Source of the DNA: Pseudactinotalea terrae
GTDB taxonomy: Bacteria; Actinomycetota; Actinomycetes; Actinomycetales; Beutenbergiaceae
NCBI RefSeq assembly: GCF_009733845.1
Contig: NZ_WNXZ01000001.1
Coordinates: forward strand, 682,001 to 746,000
Direction: 5' to 3'
Length of the DNA stretch: 64,000 nt
Part shown: positions 1 through 7,648 of the stretch, in pieces
Position numbering within the stretch: the stretch's first letter is position 1
How the letters are laid out: every line of letters begins with the position of its first letter
Program-made: the position numbers and the translations under genes
The notes under the pieces: generated by a model
What the model was told of the DNA's origin: nothing
Seen by the model: the letters and a program-made list of their open reading frames with translations, nothing else
Database searches by the model: none

Positions 1-414
1 CAAGCCCCGTTCGACGTCGGCGAAGGCGAAGCGACCCTCGGCGTCGACCGGTGCGGTCGAGGTCCGCTGCCGCTCCCGCAGCTCGACCTCGGCGAGGTCG
101 CCGTCGAGCCAGCCGTCGATCCGCACGGTGTCGTTGTCCACCCTGCTGATGGTCACGACCGCAGACATGGACTCGCTGGTGAAGGTCACCGTGTCCACAC
201 GGGTGTAGTCGTGGCTGCGCACGCCGGCGAGGTCGACCGGCATCCGCTGCAGCTCGGCGAGCTCGGCGTGCAGCGCCTGGACGGTGAGGGCGAGCTGGAC
301 GCGCTCGTCGAGGTCGGCGGGCATGGGGTCGGCTGCCTCGAGCGTGGCTCGCAGCTCATCGAGGAGCGCGATGTCCAGCTCGTCGAGCGGCTGCTCGAAG
401 CTCGGGTCGGTCAT
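1..414 (-). CDS. Conserved protein coupled to ECF sigma factor (C-terminus outside window)
   Basis: The frame starts with ATG at 414 and is still open at base 1, so 138 residues are visible and the C-terminus is missing. The ATG overlaps the TGA of the sigma factor (ATGA, 411-414), so it is the third gene of a coupled protease-sigma-this operon. The first 55 residues are acidic, Leu-rich and probably helical. The rest looks beta-rich, with a stretch reading RIDGWLDGDLAEVELRER followed by DAEGRFAFADV, the kind of segment seen in carboxypeptidase-regulatory-like or transthyretin-like folds. From memory, proteins of this shape sit between sigma factors and CHAT/TPR proteins in actinomycetes. No function is established and the next gene is not visible. 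Confidence 0.65.
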   Translation of the reverse strand, partial: MTDPSFEQPLDELDIALLDELRATLEAADPMPADLDERVQLALTVQALHAELAELQRMPVDLAGVRSHDYTRVDTVTFTSESMSAVVTISRVDNDTVRIDGWLDGDLAEVELRERQRTSTAPVDAEGRFAFADVERGL

Positions 415-995
415 GTCGGTGTCCCCCAGGAGGTGTCGGATAGCAGCGCCCGTCGCAGCGCGTCGAGGCAGCGACCCCGGGTGGGGCCGATGCTGCCCAC
501 GGGCATGCCGAGTGCCGCGCTGATCGAGGCGTAGTCGGGTCGGTCGGCGAACGCGATCACCTGCAGCAGGGTGCGGCAGCGTTCGGACAGGTCCGACACG
601 TGGGACCACAGCACGCGCTGGTCCTCGTCGAGCTCGGCCAGGGCATCGGGCGACAGGTCGATCGCTGGTGCGTCGTCGTCGAGCTCGGTGGGGATCTCGC
701 GGCGATCGCGGCCGGTGCGGCGCCACGCCTCCCGTTTCACGGTGACGATCAGCCACTTCAGCAGTGCCTGCGGGTCGGCGACCCGGTCGGCGTGCTCCAC
801 CAGCCGCAGCCACGCGACCTGGACCACGTCCGCAGCTGTCTCGGGGTCGGTGCCCTGGCTGCGCGCGGTGCGCCACAGCACCGGGTTGAGCAGCTCGACC
901 ACCTCGGCCATCCGGTGGCTCTCGCCGGCCCGGTAGGCGGCGAAGGCTCGACCGGCGCGGACAGCCAGGGAGTTCGGTTTCGCGTGCGCGCTCAT
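411..995 (-). CDS. ECF-type RNA polymerase sigma factor
   Basis: A 194-residue sigma-70 family protein. Region 2 is visible at about residues 20-85 (LLNPVLWRTARSQGTDPETA, then DVVQVAWLRLVEH, the typical region 2.2-2.4 pattern). Region 4 lies at about 130-185, with a helix-turn-helix around YASISAALGMPVGSIGPTRG. The start at 995 is chosen because ATG overlaps the TGA of the protease gene (ATGA, 992-995) and the residues before it have no sigma-like character. Its own TGA overlaps the next ATG. No anti-sigma factor is seen beside it, so the adjacent protease or the downstream protein may take that role; this is inference. Confidence 0.88.
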   Translation of the reverse strand: MSAHAKPNSLAVRAGRAFAAYRAGESHRMAEVVELLNPVLWRTARSQGTDPETAADVVQVAWLRLVEHADRVADPQALLKWLIVTVKREAWRRTGRDRREIPTELDDDAPAIDLSPDALAELDEDQRVLWSHVSDLSERCRTLLQVIAFADRPDYASISAALGMPVGSIGPTRGRCLDALRRALLSDTSWGTPT

Positions 996-2521
996 GACGA
1001 GACCTCGGTCGGTCGGTCGAGGACAGCGGCGAGCGCCCGCCGGGTCGGCTCGGTGCCGGTCCCGCCGTCGAGCCACTCCTCATCGGTGGTGAGCGCCGTC
1101 GCGATCTCGGCGGCGAGGGCCGGGGCTGCGAAGGAGGTACCGCTCCAGATGGCGAAGCCGGAGCTGAAGTCGTCGCGGTCGACCGTGCTGCGTTGACCGA
1201 CGACGACGGTGGGTGACAGACCGCCCTGCAACGCGGTGGGGACGGTGCTGACGATCGCGGCGCCGGGCCGGTGCGTGGTCACCCAGGGGCCGTCGTTGGT
1301 GAACAGCGCGACCGTGCTGCTGTTCGGGTTCTGGGCGCCGACGCTGACGAGCGGCGGGGTGCCGGCGGTGGGCACGTTCTGCCCGCGGCGCAGCGCCAGA
1401 CCAGCGGGGTAGAACGGGTCGGCGACGGCGCTGTTGCCCGCTGCTGCGACGACGGCGATGCCGACGTCGGACAGCTCGCGCAGCAAGTGTGCGAGGGCGG
1501 ACGTCGAGGCGATGTCCTCGGCCGAGCCCTCCTCGTGGTGATAGCCCATCGAGAGGCAGACGACGTCGACCAGCTCCTCGAGACTGCCCGCGTCCAGCGC
1601 CGCGCGCTGTCGGCTGAGCAGCCTGCGCAGCGCGGTGTGGACCAGATACTCCTCGACCACTCCGTCAGCACCGAGCACCGGGATCGAGAGGAGGCGGGCG
1701 CGTGCGCTGCGTTGTCGGACGACCCCGGCGATGAACGTCCCGTGGCCGGCAAGCGGTCCGACCGTACCCGTGAGCGGGTCGATCACACCGGTGTCGTGAC
1801 CATCGACCAGGAGGTCCTCGACGACGGGTTCCCACCGCTCGACGTCGGGATCGCCGTCCGGGAACCAGGGGTGGATGCCGAGACCGGTGTCCACGATGGC
1901 GACGACGGGCGCGCGCCGCGGCTGCGGCGCGTACGTACGCGGGTCGGGTGCCTGCCACACCACCGGGGTGCGGCCCCCGATGCCCGCGGCACCGTACTCA
2001 CCCAAACCCTGGCCGCCGCGGCCGCCGAAAGGCACCGGGTCCCAGTAGGGGACCGGGTCCCAGTACGGGACCGGGTCCCAGTACGGGACCGGGTCCCAGT
2101 AGGGGTCGGCCGCGGTCATGACGTGGTTGAGCCCGATGCGTCCTTCGAGATCGGGATGGCTGGTCAGCACGCTCTGCAGGACCTGCCAGGCGTCGACACC
2201 GGTCCCGAGCCGGTCGCCGCATCGGGACAGCGTGAGGCGGGTGCTGCGCGGGCCGGTGGTCGCTGCTGACTTGGCGGAGCGGCGGTCGTGGTGACAGGAG
2301 CACTCGACGTCGAGCTCGCCGTCCAGGAGGGACCGGATCTGGGTGACCGCTTCGTCGTCGGGACCCTCGCCCGTGAGCAGCAACGAGTCACCCACGTAGG
2401 CGGTGGGTGTCAGGTGCCGGCTGCCGCGCCGCACCGCGTTGGCCGGGTCGAGCACCCGGACGCGGAGTCGCTGGGTCGCGTTGCGCCGCGGGCGGGGGAG
2501 GGGAGGCGAGAAGTCAGACAT
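992..2521 (-). CDS. S8 family serine peptidase (subtilisin-like), intracellular type
   Basis: A 509-residue protein with a complete subtilisin triad: Asp in VVAIVDTGLG (about residue 211), His in GHGTFIAGVV (about 260) and Ser in SGTSFAAPALA (about 460). There is no signal peptide or membrane segment, so it probably acts in the cytoplasm, unlike most secreted subtilases. Roughly 200 residues precede the catalytic domain. They carry four perfect YWDPVP hexapeptides (about 139-163) followed by a Gly-rich linker. The start at 2521 has an upstream GGAGAG. It is the first gene of a coupled operon with a sigma factor and a conserved protein, which suggests a regulatory protease rather than a nutrient-acquiring one. 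The substrate is unknown. Confidence 0.9.
   Translation of the reverse strand: MSDFSPPLPRPRRNATQRLRVRVLDPANAVRRGSRHLTPTAYVGDSLLLTGEGPDDEAVTQIRSLLDGELDVECSCHHDRRSAKSAATTGPRSTRLTLSRCGDRLGTGVDAWQVLQSVLTSHPDLEGRIGLNHVMTAADPYWDPVPYWDPVPYWDPVPYWDPVPFGGRGGQGLGEYGAAGIGGRTPVVWQAPDPRTYAPQPRRAPVVAIVDTGLGIHPWFPDGDPDVERWEPVVEDLLVDGHDTGVIDPLTGTVGPLAGHGTFIAGVVRQRSARARLLSIPVLGADGVVEEYLVHTALRRLLSRQRAALDAGSLEELVDVVCLSMGYHHEEGSAEDIASTSALAHLLRELSDVGIAVVAAAGNSAVADPFYPAGLALRRGQNVPTAGTPPLVSVGAQNPNSSTVALFTNDGPWVTTHRPGAAIVSTVPTALQGGLSPTVVVGQRSTVDRDDFSSGFAIWSGTSFAAPALAAEIATALTTDEEWLDGGTGTEPTRRALAAVLDRPTEVSS
2034..2105 (-). repeat. Four-copy 18-bp tandem repeat inside the S8 protease gene
   Basis: Four consecutive 18-bp units on the + strand (ACCGGGTCCCAGTAGGGG or the same with TACGGG) differ at one base only. 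On the coding strand each unit encodes YWDPVP. The low divergence suggests recent expansion or gene conversion, and copy number is likely to vary between strains. Confidence 0.95.
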
Positions 2522-2867
2522 GGCTCTCCGGGTGGTCGGGGCCCCTGAGCGCACAGCCTAGGGGTCGCCGAGGTTCGTGGTCGGTCGAACGGAAGGAGCG
2601 GCGATGCGGTGTCCTGATACACCGCCGGAAGGCTTCGGTGCCCGATGTATCAGGCGCGGCCCGACCTGCTCGTTGGGGGATGAGACCGGCGGCGCGGGGG
2701 CCGTACGGGTGTCACGTCCGGGATGGCGAGACACGGGCGGGGGACTCGAGGGGTGGGACGGCTGCAGGGGGTCGTCCCACCCCTCGCTGGTGATCCTGAT
2801 CACGTCGTCCTGATGGCCGGAGCAGCCGCACCGCTGCGGTAGGCTCGTCCAGGTCCTTCGGGACCAT
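2522..2867. other. Intergenic stretch upstream of protease operon and tRNA-Pro
   Basis: No convincing gene. The frames here are out of phase with GC-rich codon use and match nothing I recognise. It should contain the leftward promoter of the protease-sigma operon and the rightward promoter of tRNA-Pro, but I cannot place either with confidence. Confidence 0.5.
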
Positions 2868-2941
<74 letters not shown>

Positions 2942-2966
2942 CCGTGTGATGTCTCAGGACATCGCG

Positions 2967-3002
2967 GACACCCGGACCCACGAAAGCGTGGGTTCGGGTG
3001 TC
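2967..3002 (+). terminator. Hairpin terminator of tRNA-Pro
   Basis: A 16-bp stem with one G-T pair (arms 2967-2982 and 2987-3002, loop AAAG) lies directly downstream of the tRNA. It is followed by a short pyrimidine/T-containing stretch (TCTCGTTT), typical of high-GC terminators. Confidence 0.85.
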
Positions 3003-3081
3003 TCTCGTTTGACGCGGCTCATGCGTGGGCGGGTCGTGTGTACCGACGACGATGTCGGTGCTCAGCTCTACTGTCAACCGC

Positions 3082-3264
3082 ATGCCTCAGCGCGCGGCGT
3101 GGACCGACGAGCAACTCGTCGCTGCGGTGCAGGCGTCAACGAGCTGGCGTTCGGTGGCGTACGCATTGGGCTTGGCTCGTGGCTCCACGCACCGCGTCAA
3201 GCGTCGAGCCCAGGAGCTCAGCCTCGACACCACGCACATGATCGGGAACCGGCGGTGGAGCTAG
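3082..3264 (+). CDS. Small HTH protein resembling the N-terminus of HNH endonuclease-like proteins
   Basis: A 60-residue basic protein. The pattern WTDEQLVAAVQASTSWRSVA, then a helix-turn-helix (YALGLARGSTHRVKRRAQE) and LDTTHMIG closely follows the N-terminal domain that in actinobacteria and phages is normally fused to an HNH endonuclease, where the last motif is usually LDTSHF-x-G. Here the reading frame stops right after that motif, so only the DNA-binding part remains. It could be a remnant of a longer gene or a stand-alone regulator. Its TAG overlaps the convergent kinase stop (CTAG, 3261-3264). ATG at 3082 is preferred because the family similarity begins there; no strong ribosome binding site is seen. 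Confidence 0.6.
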   Translation: MPQRAAWTDEQLVAAVQASTSWRSVAYALGLARGSTHRVKRRAQELSLDTTHMIGNRRWS

Positions 3265-4109
3265 GTTGCGAGGGACGCAAGCATGTCGATCACGTCTTCT
3301 CGGACGTTGGCGAGGAGGGCTGCGGCGTCGCTTCCTGGCCGCGACGTCGCGGCGAGCTCGACCAACGACCAGGCCTTCGCGTGAAGGATGTCGGTCTCGT
3401 TGATCTTCTCGCTTCCGTACGTCCGGGCGATCTGGCGAGCGGTAGCGGAGTCGCCGAGCCCCGGCATGAGGATGCCGAGATCGATTGCGGGGTGGGCGAG
3501 GCTCACGCGCTCCCAGTCGATGAGTACGGGCGCTCCTGTGGAGTCGATCCGCCAGTTCTTCGGATTCGGATCGGCCGAGACGACGTTCACGGGATCGAAC
3601 AGGTACTGGCATCGGTGGGACAGGGCTCTCAGGGCGTGCGCCAACGAGGCCGAGGCGTGGAGGTTCTTCACTGCAGCGGCAGTGAGCGTCTCGTCCCAGC
3701 TCGGGACATAACGATCCACGATCTGGGCAATCGGCCCAGGAGGGAACCCGTGCAACCTCCGCAGCACATCGATGACGCTGGGATCGGCGCCCCATCTCTC
3801 TCGCGGTAGCGCCGACGGCAGGTAGGTGAAGAGCAGCCACTGGTTCTCGTCGTCCAGCCTGACGAGGATGGCGTCGAGCGTCGGCACGCCGTGCGCATCG
3901 AGGTCGGCGTGCAGCGTGGTGGCCACCGCGATCTCACCGGCGGCGACCGGACCCTTCGCGACGAGGGTACGGCGGGGGCCACGGGCAGCGACGACCGTTC
4001 GACCCGAGAGCCCTCCCAGCACGGAGAGCTCCTCCACCCGGCCGACGTCGGCCTCGATCGCCGCGCGGACCTCGTGTGGGAGTTGTCGGGCGTGATGGTC
4101 GACGTCCAT
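3261..4109 (-). CDS. Aminoglycoside phosphotransferase (APH/ChoK)-like kinase
   Basis: About 282 residues of the protein kinase-like APH fold. A Lys near residue 50 (TLVAKGP) could bind ATP. The Brenner-like motif reads SADPNPKNWR and the metal-binding segment is VLIDWERVSLAHPAIDLGI. The first residue of the Brenner motif, usually His, is Ser here, while catalytic Asp and Asn are kept. The substrate may be an antibiotic, a sugar or a metabolite and cannot be told. The start at 4109 has GGGGAG nine bases upstream, whereas the ATG at 4118 abuts it. The 3' end overlaps the small HTH gene by four bases. Confidence 0.8.
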   Translation of the reverse strand: MDVDHHARQLPHEVRAAIEADVGRVEELSVLGGLSGRTVVAARGPRRTLVAKGPVAAGEIAVATTLHADLDAHGVPTLDAILVRLDDENQWLLFTYLPSALPRERWGADPSVIDVLRRLHGFPPGPIAQIVDRYVPSWDETLTAAAVKNLHASASLAHALRALSHRCQYLFDPVNVVSADPNPKNWRIDSTGAPVLIDWERVSLAHPAIDLGILMPGLGDSATARQIARTYGSEKINETDILHAKAWSLVELAATSRPGSDAAALLANVREDVIDMLASLAT

Positions 4110-4187
4110 GCCTGTCATCTCCCCATTCTGCTGACGCCATGACCGGTTGGGTTCTCTGCGAAGCTGACTGAGCTGTGCTCGGGCCCC

Positions 4188-6071
4188 TCAGGGCCGGCGT
4201 TCCGATCGCGGACCGACCGCGCGCAGCGCCCCGAGGATGGCGACGAGGTCGACGACCTCCTGCAACCAGGCGCCCACCAGGGCAGGCAGGAAGCCGAAGG
4301 CAGCGACGAGCATCAGACCGACGCTGATGATGATGCCCAGCCAGATGCTCTGCAGCGCGATCCGCACCGTGTCCTTCCCCACGAGGACAGCGCGGGGGAG
4401 GGAGGACAGGCTGTCGTAGCGGTTCACGATGTCGGCAGACTCGCTCGCGGCGGTGGCACCCCGAGCACCCATCGCGAAACCGATATCGGCGGCGGCGAGC
4501 ACCGGGGCGTCGTTGAGGCCGTCGCCGACCATGATGAGCGGGCGCGGCTGGACCTCGCTGACGATGCGCACCTTGTCCGAGGGGCGGCACTCGGCGTGCA
4601 CCTCACCGATGCCGAGGCGGGCCGCGATCGGACTGGCCGTGGCCTCCACGTCTCCGGTGACCATCAGGGTGCGCTCGATCCCGAGCCCGCGCAGGTCCGC
4701 AAGCGCCTGCGCAGCGTCGGCACGCACCTGATCGCGCATCACGACAGCGCCGGCGAAGCGGTCGTCGACGGCCACGTAGATCGCCAGCTCGCCAGGCTCG
4801 AGGCTCGCGGGAGTCAGGGCGGGTGCGTACTCGCGGAGCCAGGACGGCTTGCCCACCCGGACCGTCGTCGTCGTACCGTCGGTCCCGACGGCCAGGGAAG
4901 CGGCGACGCCGTTGGTGGCTACCTCCTCGGCATGCATCGCCTCGAGCAGCGAGCAACCGCGCTCCTTGGCCGCCGCGACGACCGAGCTGGCGAGCACGTG
5001 CGAGGAGTACACCTCGGCGGAAGCAGCGAGCTGCAGCACCCGGTCCTCGCTGATGCCGCCCTCGGCCACGACCCGTTCGAGCACGGGTCGCCCGCTCGTG
5101 ATCGTGCCGGTCTTGTCGAAGGCAGCGGAGCGTGCACGCGAGAGCTGCTCCAGGGTGCCCCCGCCCTTGACGATCAGCCCGAAGCGCGCTGCTCGGCTCA
5201 TACCGCCGAGGAAGGCGACCGGTGCAGCGATCAGCAGCGGGCACGGGGTCGCGACCACCAGCACCTCGGCGAACCTGACCGCATCGCCGCTGACCGCCCA
5301 TGCGATCCCGGCGATCGTGAGCGACAGCAGCGTGAACGGCACCGCGTAGCGGTCGGCGAGCCGCACGACCTTCGCCTTGCTGCCGGCTGCCTGCTCGACC
5401 AGCTGCACGATCTGCTGGTACTCGCTGTCCGACGCGAGCGCAGCAGCACGCATGGTCACGGCGGTGGCACCGTTGACAGCGCCGCTGGCCACCCGCTCGC
5501 CCGCCACGCGTTCGACCGGGAGGCTCTCACCGGTGAGCGAAGACTCGTCCAGCACGGCCTGGTCCGACACCAGGATCGCGTCCACAGGCACGAGTGCGCC
5601 GGGTCGCACGAGCAGCAGGTCGCCCACCTCGACCGCATCGACGGGCACCTCGGTGGTCACGGCTTCGAGGGTGGTACCGCTCGCGGCGCTGCCGAGCAGC
5701 AGGGTGGCCTGCTGCGGTGCCTTCCGCAGCAGCGCCGTGAGCTCACGCTTGGAACGGTTCTCCGCGTAGTCCTCGAGCGCCGCGCCGCCGGTGAGCATCA
5801 GGACCACCACGAGCGCGGCCCACGGCTCGCCGACCAGGACCGCCGCCGTGATCGCGGTGACGGCGAGGATGTCGAGGCCCGCACGGCCGTTGAGCAGCTG
5901 CCGGATCATGCCGACCGCCTCCCACGCGGCGATCGCGAGCGCGTACCCGCCGACGATCCACGGGGCCGTGCTCCTCGCCCCGGTGGCCAGCAGCAGGAGA
6001 CCGAGTGCCGCGACCGCCACGGTCGCGAAGACCAGCGGATACGCCTGGAGAGCGGTGCGCACTCGTGCCAT
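4188..6071 (-). CDS. Heavy-metal-type P-type ATPase with CPL motif, no N-terminal metal domain
   Basis: A 627-residue P1B-like ATPase. It shows the actuator TGES (about residue 179), phosphorylation site DKTGT (about 318) and hinge GDGLNDAP, with paired membrane helices at the N-terminus, around the transmembrane metal site and at the C-terminus. The intramembrane motif is TPCPLL (about 274) instead of the usual CPC or SPC, and there is no HMA or His-rich N-terminus. The metal is therefore unpredictable from the motif; this branch is annotated only as a heavy-metal P-type ATPase. No ArsR/CopY regulator or metallochaperone gene is adjacent. The start at 6071 has only a weak ribosome binding site. 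Confidence 0.9.
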   Translation of the reverse strand: MARVRTALQAYPLVFATVAVAALGLLLLATGARSTAPWIVGGYALAIAAWEAVGMIRQLLNGRAGLDILAVTAITAAVLVGEPWAALVVVLMLTGGAALEDYAENRSKRELTALLRKAPQQATLLLGSAASGTTLEAVTTEVPVDAVEVGDLLLVRPGALVPVDAILVSDQAVLDESSLTGESLPVERVAGERVASGAVNGATAVTMRAAALASDSEYQQIVQLVEQAAGSKAKVVRLADRYAVPFTLLSLTIAGIAWAVSGDAVRFAEVLVVATPCPLLIAAPVAFLGGMSRAARFGLIVKGGGTLEQLSRARSAAFDKTGTITSGRPVLERVVAEGGISEDRVLQLAASAEVYSSHVLASSVVAAAKERGCSLLEAMHAEEVATNGVAASLAVGTDGTTTTVRVGKPSWLREYAPALTPASLEPGELAIYVAVDDRFAGAVVMRDQVRADAAQALADLRGLGIERTLMVTGDVEATASPIAARLGIGEVHAECRPSDKVRIVSEVQPRPLIMVGDGLNDAPVLAAADIGFAMGARGATAASESADIVNRYDSLSSLPRAVLVGKDTVRIALQSIWLGIIISVGLMLVAAFGFLPALVGAWLQEVVDLVAILGALRAVGPRSERRP

Positions 6072-6177
6072 GTCTCAGACGATGACAGAACAAGGTCGAC
6101 GGCGCACCGCAGGACAGCCTTGCCTGCCCGCCGTGCGCCGGCTCCGGCGACTACCTCGATGCCGCGCAGGATCGGGC

Positions 6178-6564
6178 TCAGTGAGCGGGTACGTGCCCAG
6201 GAGCGCGGTCGATGAACGTGGTGACCGATGCGATCCTGCCGTCGCCAGCGACGATGAGCACGTCCGTTCCCTCCGCGAACGGTTCGTCGCCCACCACCAG
6301 CTCCCACGAGACCCGAGCGCGGTCGTGGTGCAGGTCGGGCGCGCGGCTCGTGCGGAACGTGTACGAGCCGACGTTGCTCGTGAACTGCTCCGTGAAGTCG
6401 GCCAGCGCGTCGACGCCTGTCAGGACTCCTGCCGGCGCGACGTAGACGACGTCGGCGGCGAACGTCTCTGCGCCGTTGCGTCGCTGCGCGTCGGGAGTCG
6501 CGTTCCAGAACTCGACGTAGCGTGCGACGGACTCGTCCATCCGCACGTCGGTGGCTTCGGTCAT
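6178..6564 (-). CDS. SnoaL/NTF2-like domain protein
   Basis: A 128-residue protein of the SnoaL/NTF2-like alpha+beta-barrel family (ARYVEFWNATP at the N-terminus, PAGVLTGVDALADF and the terminal beta strands ILIVAGDGRIASVTTFIDRA in outline). Such proteins are polyketide cyclases, steroid isomerases or simply binding domains, so no reaction can be assigned. ATG at 6564 is preferred because GGAGGA lies seven bases upstream. A perfect palindrome lies 74 bases upstream of the start. Confidence 0.8.
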   Translation of the reverse strand: MTEATDVRMDESVARYVEFWNATPDAQRRNGAETFAADVVYVAPAGVLTGVDALADFTEQFTSNVGSYTFRTSRAPDLHHDRARVSWELVVGDEPFAEGTDVLIVAGDGRIASVTTFIDRAPGHVPAH

Positions 6565-6637
6565 GATGTCCTCCGATCCGCTGGGGCGGGGACGGTCCCG
6601 CCTCGACGAGCATGGCTCTGGCGCTCGGGGCTTGTCG

Positions 6638-6654
6638 ATGACCTGCGAGGTCAT
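6638..6654. promoter_or_regulatory. Perfect 17-bp palindrome, candidate operator
   Basis: ATGACCT-GCG-AGGTCAT, two perfect 7-bp arms around three bases, lies in the otherwise empty region upstream of the SnoaL-like gene. TetR/GntR-type regulators bind sites of this size. Upstream of it on the minus strand is a less GC-rich stretch that could hold a promoter. The regulator is not identified. Confidence 0.5.
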
Positions 6655-6854
6655 GGGGGGCGGGAACAAACATGACAAGCCGCCCGTTGTACACGATGTC
6701 TGAGCCGCATGCTCTGGTTCCCTCTGGCAGAGGAGGTGCGGCGGCGAGTCCGGGCAGAAGCCGGAACAGGTCGACCAGTCACAAGGGTCGACGGCGCACG
6801 CGGGGCGCCCCACGAGACCACTCCCGCGCCGGTCGGCCGTGGTGAGCGATCCGC

Positions 6855-7223
6855 TCACCCGGTACCGAGGCGGCTCCCGAGGACCATGCCGATCCCGCCG
6901 GCGGCGAGGCCGAGCAGGAGCATCCCGACGGCGTGACTCACGGCCCGTCCGACCCGCCCTGCGAGCAGCAGCCGGGCCGCCTCGACGCTCGCCGTGCTGA
7001 AGGTCGAGTACCCGCCGAGGAAGCCGACACCGATCACGCCGACGGCTGCGCTGTCCGCCCGGCCGGTGACCCAGCCCGCCAGCATCCCGATCAGCAGGCA
7101 GGCGGTCGTGTTGACGACGAGCGTGCCCAGGGGAGTGGCGCTGCGGGTGCGGCGTTGCACGGCACCGTCGACGAGGAACCGCATCGCCGCCCCGAGCCCG
7201 CCGGCAAGCGCCACGAGGATCAT
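6855..7223 (-). CDS. crcB: Fluoride channel CrcB/Fluc subunit (second copy)
   Basis: A 122-residue, four-helix membrane protein of the CrcB/Fluc family. It shows the N-terminal GGLGAAMRF, the GTLVVNTTACLLIGML helix with conserved Asn, and the GFLGGYSTFSTASVE motif whose Phe/Ser/Thr residues line the fluoride pore. ATG at 7223 overlaps the TGA of the other crcB gene (7220-7223). Actinobacteria often carry two crcB genes side by side whose products form antiparallel heterodimers. It is the last gene of the USP-crcB-crcB operon. Confidence 0.93.
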   Translation of the reverse strand: MILVALAGGLGAAMRFLVDGAVQRRTRSATPLGTLVVNTTACLLIGMLAGWVTGRADSAAVGVIGVGFLGGYSTFSTASVEAARLLLAGRVGRAVSHAVGMLLLGLAAGGIGMVLGSRLGTG

Positions 7224-7648
7224 CGTGAACCGCGCCGGCCCAGCGACCGGGAGGCCAGGATCCCGGCGACCGCGGCCGCGACCCCGATCACGACGCTGAC
7301 CACCGCGTAGCCCAGGCCGAGCAGCGTCGCGCCCCCCGTCAGCAGCTGTGCGGTCTCGTGGATGAACGTGCTGTAGGTCGTGAACCCGCCGAGCACGCCC
7401 GTGCCGCAGAGCAGCCGGATCGCCCGTCGGCGGCCTTCGTCCGGGCCACCGCGCGCGAGCACCTCGAGCAGCGCACCCAGCACGAACGACCCGACGACGT
7501 TGATCGTCAAGGTTGTCCATGGCAGCGCACCGGGCGCGGCGGGCGCGGCCGCCTCCAGTGCCGCGCGGGCGGCGCTGCCGAGTGCACCGCCGACCGCGAC
7601 CATCCCGGCGTGCCGCAGCATGACCGCTGGGCCGGGGCGGTGGCTCAC
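7220..7648 (-). CDS. crcB: Fluoride channel CrcB/Fluc subunit (first copy)
   Basis: CrcB/Fluc family membrane protein with VAVGGALGSAARAAL, the TLTINVVGSFVLGAL helix and GVLGGFTTYSTFIHE pore motif. The start is uncertain. GTG at 7648 overlaps the TGA of the USP gene (GTGA, 7645-7648) and gives 142 residues; ATG at 7621 would give 133. I prefer the overlapping start because every junction in this operon is coupled. No fluoride riboswitch is visible upstream of the operon. Confidence 0.92.
   Translation of the reverse strand: MSHRPGPAVMLRHAGMVAVGGALGSAARAALEAAAPAAPGALPWTTLTINVVGSFVLGALLEVLARGGPDEGRRRAIRLLCGTGVLGGFTTYSTFIHETAQLLTGGATLLGLGYAVVSVVIGVAAAVAGILASRSLGRRGSR

Noticed and set aside
1271-2269. 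Long rightward frame opposite the S8 protease
   Set aside because: It is antisense to a protease with a complete catalytic triad; the translation has no family features and its length comes from the GC bias of the real gene.
4596-6215. Long rightward frame opposite the P-type ATPase
   Set aside because: Antisense shadow of a gene with all P-type ATPase motifs; the composition is Arg/Asp/His-rich nonsense.
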